DNA of 64,000 nucleotides from the NCBI GenBank assembly GCA_007570785.1, contig ML661900.1:8812039-8876038 (forward strand), read 5' to 3'. The notes below the pieces were generated by a model, which saw only the letters and a program-made list of their open reading frames with translations, was not told where the DNA came from and did no database searches. Within the stretch, counting starts at the first letter, position 1. Each line of letters opens with the position of its first letter. This DNA comes from Antilocapra americana. Its lineage: Eukaryota; Chordata; Mammalia; Artiodactyla; Antilocapridae. The translations under genes were made by a program, and so were the position numbers. Shown piece by piece: positions 23,181 through 33,231 of the stretch.

Positions 23181-24380
23181 TTGGGTTGGCCAAAATGTTC
23201 ATTTTTTCCCCCCGTGAGATGCTTCTAGTAGTCATAGTTGTCTTTAGTTTCATTCAAAACAATTTTGTTAGATTGTATTATGACAGATGTCATATTGGCA
23301 TGAAATAAAAAAACTTATCAAAACCAGTGAATTTTTGTGTAGCCATTTTAATATTGAAGATGAAAGAAAACAAACAACATTTTTGGCATATTATGCTTTA
23401 TGATTTCAAGAAAGGTAAAAATGCAACTGAAGCACACACACACAAGATTTGTGCGGTGTATGGAGAAGGTGCTGTGACTGATCAGTTGTGTCAAAGGAGG
23501 TATGAGAAGTTTGGTACTGGAGGTTTCTCACTGAATGGCACTCTGTGGTCAGGTAGACCAGTTGAAGTTGATAGCAGTCAAATTGAGACAGTAAGTTGAG
23601 AATTATTGTTAGACCACATAGGAGATAGTTGACATACTCAAAATATACACATTAAATACTGAAAATCATTCAAATCAGCATGTTAGGTTAACCACTTTGA
23701 TGTTTGAGTTCCACATTAGTCAAGCGAAAAAAATCTTCTTGACTGTATTTCCATATGTAATTTTATACTGAAACTTAATGAAATCATTCCGCTTTTAAAA
23801 AACAAATCATGACAAGTGATGAGAGTGGATACTGTACAATAAAATGGAATGAAAGAGATTGTGGAGCAAGTGAAATGAACCAACACCAGCCACTCCAAAA
23901 ACCGATCTTCATCTAAAGAAGATGATGTTGTGTGTATGGTGGGATTGGAAGGGAGTCCTCTATTATGAGCCATTCTGGAAAACCAAATGATTATTTCCAA
24001 GTATTGTTATCAGGATAATGCAAGACCACATGTCTCTTTGATGATCAGGCAAAAATGGGTACAGCTTGCCTCGGAAATTTGGATTCATCCACTGTATGCA
24101 CCAGACACTGCCCCTTTGGGTTTTCCATTCACTTTGATTATAAAATTTTCTTCATGGAAAAAATTTCAGTTCTCTGGAAGACTATAAAATGCACCTAGAA
24201 TGGTTCTTTGCTCAAAAAAATAAAAAGTTTGAGGAAGATGAAATTATGAATTTGCTTGACAAATGGCAGAAGATAGTCGAACAAAATGGTGAATACATTG
24301 TTTAATAAAGTTCTTGATGAAAATTAAAAATATGGCTTTATATTTACTTTAAAAACGAACGAAATTTTTGGCCAGCCCAA
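23181..24380 (+). mobile_element. Mariner DNA transposon, full-span inactive copy
   Basis: Both terminal inverted repeats are present: TTGGGTTGGCCAAAATGTTC at 23181 and, inverted, TTGGGCTGGCCAAAAATTTC ending at 24380. TA duplications flank them at 23179-23180 and 24381-24382. Length is 1200 bp, close to the ~1.28 kb of an autonomous mariner. The flanking L1M reads straight through the empty site, so the insertion is younger than the L1M. Confidence 0.92.
23360..24305 (+). pseudogene. Mariner transposase relic (Tc1/mariner, DD34D family)
   Basis: The encoded enzyme would cut and paste the element at TA sites. The likely start is the ATG at 23360 (MKENKQHFWHIMLYDFKKGK). The N-terminal helix-turn-helix region keeps KICAVYGEGAVTDQLCQRR, and SGRPVEVDSSQIETVS follows before a stop at 23597. 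The first catalytic aspartate region is recognisable near 23815 (TSDESGY in place of the usual GDEKW). The second is at YQDNARPH (about 24005), and the third at YAPDTAP (about 24095) where PDLAPSD is usual. About 35 codons before QDNARPH are missing, and several frameshifts and stops occur. It ends with IVEQNGEYIV and a TAA. Subfamily resembles the mellifera/cecropia group rather than Hsmar1, judged by motif only. Confidence 0.85.
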
Positions 24381-24382
24381 TA

Positions 24383-24745
24383 TATAAGCTGAGGGATCCA
24401 GCCAAAGCTTTTTTTCCCTTCTTCTTTTTCCTTCATTTGCATGCAGATATGAAATAATTCATCAAATTTTGTTTAAAAAATTTGTTTTAGACATTGGCTC
24501 ACCTTTGCATATTTGACAAAAATCATTTGACCATAGTTGTTTTTCTCTATTTCTGAATATTCTCTCCCATTGATTGACATGTCCATCTTTTCATTGATAC
24601 CATGGTGTAGCTTTATAGTAGATAGTGTGAATCTTCCAACTTTGCTGTTTAAAAAAAAAATAGAACTTTTTGTTATTCTAGTTCTCTTTCCTTTCTGTAT
24701 GAAGCATAGAGTCATCTTGTCAACATTTACAATAATCCTATTGTC
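24383..24745 (-). mobile_element. L1M, antisense, right of mariner
   Basis: Continuation of the L1M at 22205-23178: TAAGCTGAGGGATCCAGCC, CATTTGACCATAGTTG, TTGATACCATGGTGTAGCTT and GTGAATCTTCCAACTTTGCT follow in the expected antisense ORF2 order. The reading frames of 108 codons on both strands here are chance frames. Confidence 0.75.
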
Positions 24746-25035
24746 ACAGAGACAGGAGAAAATTCCTGAGAAACATGTATGGACAATACAAGCCCACACT
24801 GAAAGCCAGGCCTATAGGCAATGTCACCACAGTGCACTGGTTGGAGGGCTACTGTGGCATTAACTGGGCATTGATGATAACTCAAACACCATCAGACAAC
24901 ATGGCGACAATGACATCACTGCTTCTGGATAGTGGACGTCATATCGCCACCAGTGGAATGCCCAGTAGAGGTGTTGATTTGTTACAACGTTCCCCCAAGG
25001 GTAGCATACTCACACATTTCCCGAATGTAATAGGA
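24746..25035. other. Unidentified GC-richer segment
   Basis: A ~290-bp block with higher GC than its surroundings. It is open on the plus strand from 24775 to the following SINE (92 codons, beginning MYGQYKPTLKARPIGNVTTV). I do not recognise a domain or a repeat family. It may be part of an unrecognised retrocopy or an older element. Confidence 0.3.
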
Positions 25036-25245
25036 GGTTCATATCACTGGTGACTCAGACTGTAAAGAATCCACCTGTAATGCAGGAGACCTAGGTTTGA
25101 TCCCAGTGTTGGGAAGATCCCCTGTAGAAAGGAAGGGCTACCCACTCCAGTATTTTTGGCTGGAGAATTCCATGGACAGAAGAGTCTGGCAGGCTACAGT
25201 CTATGGGGTCAAAAAGCATTGGACATGACTGAACGACTTTCATTT
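25036..25245 (+). mobile_element. Bov-tA SINE
   Basis: Full-length layout: ACTGGTGACTCAGACTGTAA, AGGTTTGATCCCAGTGTTGG, CACTCCAGTATTTTTGGCTG, and GGACATGACTGAACGACTTT at the end. Confidence 0.88.
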
Positions 25246-25948
25246 TACATGCTGGAAAAAGGGGAAAAAAAGTTGGACAAACTTACACTAAACTTTATTA
25301 ATTTCTTTGTAAGCGGCACTATTGTCATCCTAGAATTCTTTTTTTTACACTTGTAGATTGTGACTCCTCTGTCACTGATATTGCATCACATAGGCTGAGG
25401 CACATCTTCAACAGTTTCTCATATCACACGACTGACACTGACTTCTTCTACTTTTGTGTGAATCAGTTTCCCAAATTGTTTCTCCTTCGAATGGGAGGGC
25501 TGATTCTCAGCATTTCCATTAATGACGTGTGACTAGGTAGCAAATATAAATGCCAGCTTTTACTCTGATTTCCAAAAATAAATACATACAATTGAATTAA
25601 ATAAAAAGTAGAAAATAGCTGACATACTAACACCAGTGCTAGAATCCCTAGTGCTCCCCAAGACATGGTTCACTTTCTTTTGAGAGTTCTTTAGTTATGT
25701 CTGAAAGTAACCAGTGTCTCTGCCAATGCAGGGCTTACGTGTGGACAGCTTGCATAAAGCAGCCTGGTCCTGCAATTACTTACAAAGCCTTTAAATTATT
25801 TAAATTGTTTCTGTCCCATTCAGACTTCTGCACAATATAACCACTGTCATTAGGCTTGTATCCCTGAATCTTTTCAGGCCCACTAAAGATCATTGCTCCC
25901 ATGTCTGTTGTTTTCATTTGCTCTTTTTTGTGGACTATAGCTTTCTTT
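25246..25948. other. Unidentified segment, protein-like on the minus strand
   Basis: No repeat recognised. On the minus strand, pieces in different frames look protein-like: 25971-25780 ends in IQGYKPNDSGYIVQKSEWDR (first residues come from a SINE). The frame 25666-25463 opens with a hydrophobic stretch MSWGALGILALVLVCQLF. Another frame near 25510-25400 contains NGNAENQPSHSKEKQFGKL. A plus-strand T8 run at 25341-25348 would be a short poly(A) if this were a minus-strand retrocopy. The source was not identified. Continues at 26228. Confidence 0.25.
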
Positions 25949-26227
25949 TGGAGAAGGCAATGGCACCTCACTCCAGTACTCTTGCCTGGAAAATCCCATG
26001 GACAGAGGAGCCTGGTAGGCTGCAGTCCATGGGGTCGCTAAGAGTTAGACACGACTGAACAACTTCACTTTCACTTTTCACTTTCATGCATTGGAGAAGG
26101 AAATGGCAACCTACTCCAGTGTTCTTGTTTGGAGAATCCCAGGGACGGGGGAGCCCGGTGGGCTGCTGTCTATGGGGTCGCACAGAGTCTGACACGATTG
26201 AAGTGACTTAGCAGCAGCAGCAGCAGC
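25949..26227 (+). mobile_element. Bov-A2 dimeric SINE with 12-bp target duplication
   Basis: Two tandem Bov-A monomers start at GGAGAAGGCAATGGCACCTC (25950) and GGAGAAGGAAATGGCAACCT (26095). A linker of ACTTTCACTTTTCACTTTCA separates them, and an (AGC)n tail follows at 26209-26227. The direct repeat ATAGCTTTCTTT occurs at 25937-25948 and 26228-26239. Little diverged, so probably one of the younger insertions here. Confidence 0.95.
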
Positions 26228-26434
26228 ATAGCTTTCTTTACTCTATTTCGTCTGTTATGAAGATTATATCTACTGGTTCTCCTGTTCACAATGCATATAT
26301 ATTTAATATATCTGCTGTTTCAGTGGGCTTTTGTTAAGGGGGAAGAAAAGACATATATGCAAAGTTCACTGTCTGAACCAGAAACACATAAAGGAGTTCT
26401 ACTATGGACCTAAATCTACTCATAATAAGGAATT

Positions 26435-26661
26435 GGGCTTCCCAGGTGGCACTAGTGGAAAAGAACTCAGCAATGTAGGAGATATAAGAGACATGAGTTC
26501 AGTCCCAGGGTCAGGAAGATCCCCTGGAGGAGCACATAGCAACCCACTCTGGTATTCTTGCCTGGAGAATCCCCATGGACAGAGGAGTCTGACAGGCTAC
26601 AGTCCATAGCGTTGCATAGAGTTGGACAGGACTGAAGTGATTCAGCATGCATGAACGCCGA
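26435..26661 (+). mobile_element. Bov-tA SINE with 8-bp target duplication
   Basis: GGGCTTCCCAGGTGGCACTA head, TTCAGTCCCAGGGTCAGG, TATTCTTGCCTGGAGAATCC, and a GATTCAGCATGCATGAACGC end. Flanked by AAGGAATT at 26427-26434 and 26662-26669. Confidence 0.92.
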
Positions 26662-26669
26662 AAGGAATT

Positions 26670-26940
26670 ATTGATACTCCTTGACCAAGTTTGGCAAATG
26701 AATTATCTCGTGGAGGGGGTAAATTTTCCTAAACCTCTCTTTCTTTTTTTTTTCTGTGTCTCTCATTTTTCAATTTTCCCACATGTCAGAACTAGTTTGT
26801 AAATTATGTTCATTCCTCCTATCAGGATTCCTGTAACTAATTGTATAAATGTTTAATATTCTTTCCAGTTATCATTTCTTGATGTTCTTATTTTAAATAA
26901 CAAATACGCTTGTTAATTATCTCAAAGTATTTCCACTGGT
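26670..26940. other. Unassigned DNA
   Basis: Nothing recognised. A T-run lies at 26744-26753. It may be the continuation of the unidentified 24.7-26.4 kb segment. Confidence 0.35.
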
Positions 26941-26949
26941 ATAGAATGA

Positions 26950-27544
26950 AGCTTGGGCTCCAAAATCACTGCAGATGGTGACTGCAGCCATGAAATTAAA
27001 AGATGCTTGCTCCTTGGAAGAAAAGTTATGACCAACCTAGACAGTATATTAAAAAGCAGAGTCATTACTTTGCCAACAAATGTCAGAGCTTTGTTGTCTA
27101 GTCAAAGCTATGGTTTTTCCAGTGTATGGATGTGAGGGTTGGACTATAAAGAAAGCTGAGTGCCAAAGAATTGATGTTTTTGAACTGTGTTGCTGGAGAA
27201 GACTCTTGAGAGTCCCTTGGACTGCAAGGAGATCCAACCTATCCATGGTAAAAGAAATCAGTCTTGAATATTCATTGGAAGGACTGATACTGATGCTGAA
27301 ACTCCATTACTTTGGCCACCTGATGTGAAGAACTGACTCATTGGAAAAGACCATGATGCTGCGAAAGATTGAAGGTGGGGAAAGAAGGGGATGCCAGATG
27401 ATGAGATGGTTAGATGGCATCACCAACTCAGTGGACATGAGTTTGAGTAAATTCCGGCAATTGGTGATGGACAGGGAGGCCTGGCATGCTGCAGTCCATG
27501 GGGTCACAAAGAGTCAGACACAACAGAGCAACTTAACTGAACTG
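26950..27544 (+). mobile_element. BovB LINE 3' end with 9-bp target duplication
   Basis: 5'-truncated at GCTTGGGCTCCAAAATCACT; runs to the terminus CAACTTAACTGAACTG. Flanked by ATAGAATGA at 26941-26949 and 27545-27553. The frame 26953-27135 preserves ITADGDCSHEIKRCLLLGRK; later frames 27080-27328 and 27341-27553 cover the rest of the RT C-terminus but are shifted against each other. A short extra GTCAGAGCTTTGTT at about 27084-27097 breaks the frame. Confidence 0.93.
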
Positions 27545-27553
27545 ATAGAATGA

Positions 27554-29138
27554 GGCAGTAATGTTAGTCAAACATCTCAGGGCCAAAAGTTAACTTATAG
27601 CAGAATGATAAACTTGAAGTTTGCATTATTAACCATAATTGCATATGATTTTCCTTTAAATCACTCCAGTGTTTTTAAAAAGTTAATTTTTCTGCCAAGT
27701 TACCCGTCTTAAAATCATATGATGGTTTAAGGACGTGGAGAGCACACTTCAATCCACAGACTCCTGTATTCTCAGAACTGAAAAGCACAAGGCTGTAGCT
27801 CTGGCTTAGCCTCACTCCCTCACACATGCTGAAAAAATCCTAGAGCTTAAATCATATGTTGGTCAATTCAATTATTACAAGAACTGTTACCAAGTTCCTC
27901 ATTCGCATAGCCATTGTTTTCCTAAAACTTCTATTTTCTTTGCTTACCTTAGAAAACCACCACTGCACAAAACAAACTATCCATACCTTTTTCACCTCAC
28001 TTATCCATTGCTGTGCTCTGGGTTGATGTGCAAATGCCTGGTCTATTAATCCTTTAAAGGAAGGTGACTAAATTCAGGTGCATATCAGATGCAGTTTGAC
28101 CAGTAGTAGGTAAACTACTAATTTTACATTTATCTAAAATATTCATGATCTAGTGGTTTTCTGAACAGCATTTGAATATGTGTTACATTTACATGTTTTA
28201 GACTTTATAAATATGTTACTTGAAATTGTTTGAGCAGTAAAAAAATAAGATTATAAAATATCCTTTATCATGATCCTCAGAGCACTATGTATATATAACT
28301 ACAACATTATAAAGTTATAATAAGTTATCAAACACAAGGACAAATTTAGGGAGGAGAAAGTTTTGAATAGTGTTACATAAATGTAAAGATATATATAAAC
28401 ATATATAAAGATATATATAAACATAAATGTTACACAATTGTAAACTCAGAAAACCCTGCAAACATGATTAAATGCAAAGCCAAACACAAATCGAACTGAA
28501 CACATTTGTCTTTGGGAAAGAAATGATAAAACTGTTTTGGCAGTAAAATTAAATTGATTATAAGTCATTTCAAAATAATAATACACCCTGGATGATTTTA
28601 TTGGCTTTATAACTTTAAAACTGTGACCCAGTGTCTTGTATATGCTTCCTTGTAAAGTTATAATCTAATTATAAAGTGACCAAATATTAAAGAGCTGCTG
28701 TGAATCTGCTGCTGCCTCCAAATGTTACTTTTGATGTTTAAAGCTCTTCTAATGAAAATTGCATGCACTAACTATCAATAGAAAAAGATTAAATACTATA
28801 GTGCAGTGAAGTGAAGCAGAGATTGGTTTTTCTCCCTGTTAAGATTATGATTGGATTATTGTGAACTTAATATTTGTTCCAACAGAAAATGCTTTCTTTC
28901 TTTAAATATACATTACAATAATTGAATAGACAAAGTTATTCCTGGAAGTTAAGGGGTATTTTAAAACCAATAGAAATAGTTGTATATTGTCTCTTCCCTC
29001 TATTCTAAATGCCTCTTTTCCTCAGCTCCAATTCTGCTGTTATTTACAAAAATACTATATAATGCTCCAAGAGAAAGAAATATGTTTCCGAACTGCAGAA
29101 ACTTACTGGAATCTTTTCTTGTCCCTCTGTATTTAGAG

Positions 29139-29140
<2 letters not shown>
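27554..29140. other. Unassigned, repeat-poor DNA
   Basis: About 1.6 kb with no gene or transposable element recognised. It holds a short tandem duplication (TAAAGATATATATAAACATA at 28384-28403 and 28406-28425). From 28440 to 28800 the sequence is homeodomain-site-rich (TAAT/ATTA), but this is also expected of AT-rich DNA. Confidence 0.4.

Positions 29141-29177
<37 letters not shown>
29141..29177. repeat. (GT)n microsatellite
   Basis: An uninterrupted run of 18.5 GT dinucleotides, likely polymorphic in length. Confidence 0.98.
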
Positions 29178-29178
<1 letters not shown>

Positions 29179-29649
29179 TGTTTGAGTTATTGATGAAAGA
29201 GTAGGGGCATCTAGGGCTAGGATCTAGTTAACTTAGCTCATTCCTATCTTTCACAGCCCATGGGAGAACTGTTTTCTGGTTCTTCACTGTCTCTGTCCCA
29301 CTCATTCTTCTACTTCTTTCTACTTTCTTCTATCATCCTTTTCAAGAATGCCACATTTCAGTATTCCACTCAGGTTGGTCTTTAGTTTTCCTCTGGGAAA
29401 TACCTCTCCATGCTATAAAATCAGACTTTTGTCCTGTATTTTTCTTTTTATGACTACAGGTCTTATTCCTTAAGGCAAATTTCAGTTCTTAAAAGTTAAG
29501 ATTCTTACTAAACTCACACTAAAATGTAATGTGGATAATGACTAGATTGTCATGTTTAGGAATAATAATCTAAGTCTACTTACGTTTCAAATAAATATGT
29601 AATAGAAGATGAGATTTCAGACAAGTGAATTTAGCTCCCAATAGGATTC
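29178..29649. other. Unassigned DNA
   Basis: Nothing recognised between the GT microsatellite and the LTR-like segment. Confidence 0.4.
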
Positions 29650-30002
29650 TACACTCTGATCATCAGACTGTGAATATATTATTTAACATGTCAAAAAGAA
29701 CTTTGTAGATGTAGTTAAATTTCCTAATCAATTGAATTCAAAAGAAGATTGACCAGCAGCAGAGGCCCAATATAATCATATGATCCCTTAAAAGCACAAG
29801 GCAAGGCAGAAAGGGAATTTAGAGAAATCCAAAGCACAAGAGGAAATCAATGATTCTTTGCCTGAATTTGAAGAGAGGAATGTGTCAAGAAAACAGGGAC
29901 TTCAGTTCTACAACCACAAGAAGCTGAATTTTGTCCACAACCTCATAAGCTAATATGGTGCCTCAGAATAAAATAGTAGCCCTGACAGATATCCTAATAC
30001 CT
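29650..30002 (+). mobile_element. Probable MaLR/ERVL-type LTR
   Basis: Diverged LTR-like text in the right order: TTTGTAGATGTAGTTAAATTTCC, AAGCACAAGGCAAGGCAG, CAACCACAAGAAGCTGAATT, CAGAATAAAATAGTAGCC. This resembles the mammalian MaLR LTR consensus, but the subfamily is unclear. Confidence 0.45.
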
Positions 30003-30045
30003 TATCACTCGTGCATCATTCATCCATTTAAAAATACTGCTTGTT

Positions 30046-30077
30046 AGATCAGACGAGATCGGGCGTGTTCAGGGTGG
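30046..30077 (-). pseudogene. 5S rRNA fragment (nt ~14-45), antisense, in an L1 chimera
   Basis: The minus strand matches vertebrate 5S rRNA from the conserved CCACCCTGAACGCGCCCGAT region through TCTCGTCTGATCT, 32 nt with a single difference (plus-strand T at 30066 where the complement of 5S has C, a CpG position). It starts at the end of a 17-bp target duplication and runs into L1 3' UTR. The last 7 nt (AGGGTGG, 30071-30077) are shared by 5S and L1, so the switch point lies there. It is a fragment without the internal control regions, so not a working gene. Confidence 0.88.
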
Positions 30078-30310
30078 GATGATATGGGAGAAGGGCATTG
30101 AAGCATGTTAATTGTCATGTGTCTAATCAATCGCCAGCCCAGGATTGATGCTTGGGGCTGGTACAGCGAGATTTCCTGGGGGGGAGGGAGGAGGGAGGGG
30201 GGTTCCAGAGGGGAAGCATATGTAAACCCATGGTGATATCATGACAATGTATGGCAAAAACAATAAAAAATAAAAATAAAAATAAAAATAAAAAAATAAA
30301 AAATAAAAAT
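30071..30310 (+). mobile_element. L1-BT 3' end, 5'-joined to a 5S rRNA fragment
   Basis: L1 3' UTR: GGGATGATATGGGAGAAGGG, AATCAATCGCCAGCCCAGG, a G-rich tract (30177-30202), ACCCATGGTGATATCATGAC, then an (AAAAAT)n-type A-rich tail at 30260-30310. The direct repeat AAAAATACTGCTTGTTA occurs at 30030-30046 and 30305-30321 and bounds the 5S and L1 parts together as one insertion. Confidence 0.95.
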
Positions 30311-30321
30311 ACTGCTTGTTA

Positions 30322-32093
30322 AAATGTAAGCCATTTAAAAAATAAATCAAATAAAGCTCTCATACCTTTGTTTATCTTTTCTAAATCTGTCCCTAATATG
30401 TTTTCATGTGCCAGCATTCATATTTGTATCTTCTGCTGTCCAATATTATCCTGGCCAATGTGTTTACTAAATTCTGTTACATATAATGAAATATCTAAAT
30501 GCTAAGCATTTATGCCAGCTAGTAATAGCTCATCTATTTATTTTTCAGCATCTGCATACACTCTTTCAGAGTGTTGTCACTTTTCTATTTAGCTGAAAAG
30601 ACTGACAAACAAAATCTGAAAAAGACTAATGCTTGCAGAACAGAGGGTTTAATATACCTCCCATCTCCCTGGCTGCATATTTTCAAATTTTATGCCTCAT
30701 CTGCTAAAATCTCTTTCAACACAAACCCCAACTGTGCAGCTGTGTAAATCATACATTCCCGTAAGCAGGTGTGCCAAGGATGACTGTGGAGATACCCCTA
30801 TTAAAGTAATCCTCATACTAGAAGAGACACTGATAACATTGATTTTCGGATGTCGACAGGCTGGATGGCATAGAAGCCAGATAGTTTAACATGGTTCCAG
30901 AATGTTTTCAGTTGAAGCATGATGATTATAACTGTGTTATAAAGTTTGGAAACACTAGGCGCACCTTCTCTGTGCTAATAATTACTGGAGAGCATTGTTC
31001 TTTGCAGACTCAGGAATCCTTAACATGTAGGCTGGACTTGCTCTGCTAAGATTTTCCTATTTTCCTTCTGCTGATGCTGAAAAAGCAATACTGCAAATCA
31101 TAGTTTTTCATCTAACAAGCATCAGTTACTCAACATACTCAAAAGAAGACATTCATCTTTTAATATATCTCTGTCATCTATCTTATATCTATCAGGAGCT
31201 ACCCTGAGGCCATTAGTCATTATGCAAGTTGGTTGTTTATTTTTTTAAATAAACATTCCTTATGGGTACCTGGGATGTGCCTGTGATGACCACAGTGAAG
31301 TAAAGTTACACTGCCTTACTCCTTGAGAGGAAATCACTGACTTTTATTATAATAGTGTGGTTTAGACCTTTCAGTGAAGGTCTAATATGAAAAATGATGT
31401 TAGGGGAATATTTTATGTCATCATCACAAATCAGTATATATTATTCCATCTGTTTGATGCTTAGATGTATAGTACATATTTTCCTTTCAAAAGAGCTACA
31501 AAGTAATGTGTTTTGTTTACTGGATGTTCCAAGCCTATGATGATCGCATCCTTGCTTATGTTTCTTTTGTATGTTTACTCTGAACTCCTCAGAAGTTAAA
31601 GAGAAATAATGATTTTCACTGGGAGCTTTGTTGTTGTTTGAAAATAACAAACTTGACACCAGCAAATAGTGAAGTGTTAAGTCAATTGAATAGGGGAAGA
31701 AATTTAAAACCTTTTATATCCTTAATATAGGTAACAGGAAATAGATTTGTAAATTAAAATTTGTGGTAGCTTAGATTTTGATTTTATTCAGAAAGTCACT
31801 GAATTACTTTTGAAATTGCAACTTTTAACAACTGTTAAACAAGAGTAATACTGTAAGTTTCTAATCCATATCAGAGACCAATTGTGTGGATCGATGCAAT
31901 AATTTCTACCAAGATTTTTGGTATACATCAATTGGGCTGGATGAACACAAGATAGTGCTGATGTTTGTCATGAAACTGAGATTTTTTGTTTGTTTGTTTG
32001 TGTTCACTTTCTTTTAAATCCCTCTTTTTTCATTTTCCTTAAGTTAGTTGCTTGCTGTCTTGATTCAATATTAGCCTAGATTTTTCAGCTATG
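30322..32093. other. Unassigned, repeat-poor DNA
   Basis: No recognised repeat or gene. Frames at 30692-30889 (65 codons) and 31441-31665 (74 codons) have no recognisable domain. A (TTTG)n-like run lies at 31984-32000. Confidence 0.4.
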
Positions 32094-32102
32094 TCGATTT
32101 CT

Positions 32103-32842
32103 TTTTTTTTTTTTTTATTGTTTTTGCCATACATTGTCATGATATCACCATGGGTTTACATATGCTTCCCCTCCGGATCCCCCCTCCCTCCTCCCTCCCC
32201 CCCGGGAAATCTCGCTGCACCCGTCCCGAGCATCAATCCTGGGCTGGCGATTGATTAGACACATGACAATTAACATGCTTCAATGCCCTTCTCCCATATC
32301 ATCCCACCCTTACCCTCATCCACAAAGTCCACGAGTCTATTCTATACATCTGCGTTCCTTTTGTTGTCTCCCATGTTGGGTTCTCGTTACTGTCTTTCTA
32401 AATTCCATATATATGTGTTAATATACTGTATTGTTGTTTTTGCTTCTGGCTTACTTCACTCTGGATAATGGGCTCCAGTTTCATCCATCTGAGTAGAATT
32501 GCTTCAGATGAATTTTTTTTTTAATGCTGAGTAATATTCCATTGTGTATATGTACCACAGCTTTCTTATCCATTCATCAGTTGATGGGCATCTAGGTTGT
32601 TTCCATGTCTTAGCTATTGTAAACAATGCAGCGATGAACATTGGGGTACACGTGGCTCTTTCAATTCTGGTTTCCTCGGTGTATATGCCCAGCAGTGGGA
32701 TTGCCGGGTCATATGGCAGGTCTATTTGCAGCTTTTTAAGGAACCTCCACACTGTTTTCCATAGTGGCTGTACTAGTTTGCATTCCCACCAACAGTGTAA
32801 GAGGGTTCCCTTTTCTCCACATCCTCTCCAGCATTTATTGCT
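32103..32842 (-). mobile_element. L1-BT 3' end, antisense, with target duplication
   Basis: A poly-T run at the left (32102-32117) is the A-tail on the minus strand. The 3' UTR with its C-rich tract (32168-32206) and the ORF2 C-terminus follow. The minus-strand frame 32504-32752 shows [20 protein letters not shown] and [20 protein letters not shown]. It is 5'-truncated at 32842 and flanked by TCGATTTCT at 32094-32102 and 32843-32851. Low divergence indicates a relatively recent insertion. Confidence 0.95.
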
Positions 32843-32851
32843 TCGATTTCT

Positions 32852-33156
32852 ATTTTTCTACCCACCATCTCTTGAAACACTCCTCACTCTACAGGCTTCA
32901 AAGTGTGGCATTTGGAGGCTTAGAAAACCTTTTGCCTGTGGTTTTAATACAATGGAGAACACACAAAATTTTAATCACATCCAACAACGTATTGCATAAA
33001 AACATATGCTTAAACTTGTATTGAAAGAAGCTGTTGGTAATTTCTAAAGGTATAATCTCTCAAATTTTATTTTGAGAACTAATTCTAGTATAATGGCTTA
33101 GGACTGTGCTTTCAGCTTCATATTTATCAACCTACAACTTCTTTATGGCTTATATG
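32852..33156. other. Unassigned DNA
   Basis: Nothing recognised. The plus-strand frames here extend out of the antisense L1 by chance. Confidence 0.4.
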
Positions 33157-33231
33157 GGCTTCCCTCGTGGCTCAGCTGGTAAAGAATCTGCCTGCAATGT
33201 GGGAGACCTGGGTTTGATCCCTGGGTTGGGA
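33157..33231 (+). mobile_element. Bov-tA SINE head only
   Basis: The tRNA-Glu-like head GGGCTTCCCTCGTGGCTCAG, TGGTAAAGAATCTGCCTGC and GGTTTGATCCCTGGGTTGGG are present. The copy then stops abruptly, lacking the BovB-derived 3' part. Confidence 0.85.

Noticed and set aside
23327..23359. Upstream ATG at 23327 as the mariner transposase start
   Set aside because: The conserved mariner N-terminus aligns from the ATG at 23360; the upstream codons do not resemble transposase.
24473..24863. 108-codon frames on both strands as a gene pair
   Set aside because: Most of this interval is antisense L1M ORF2 text, with neither frame being the L1 frame throughout.
28980..29204. 74-codon frame ending in a C-V repeat
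   Set aside because: The valine-cysteine run is the translated GT microsatellite.
30046..30077. A functional 5S rRNA gene
   Set aside because: Only 32 nt, lacking the internal promoter (A box to C box) and both ends; embedded in an L1 insertion.
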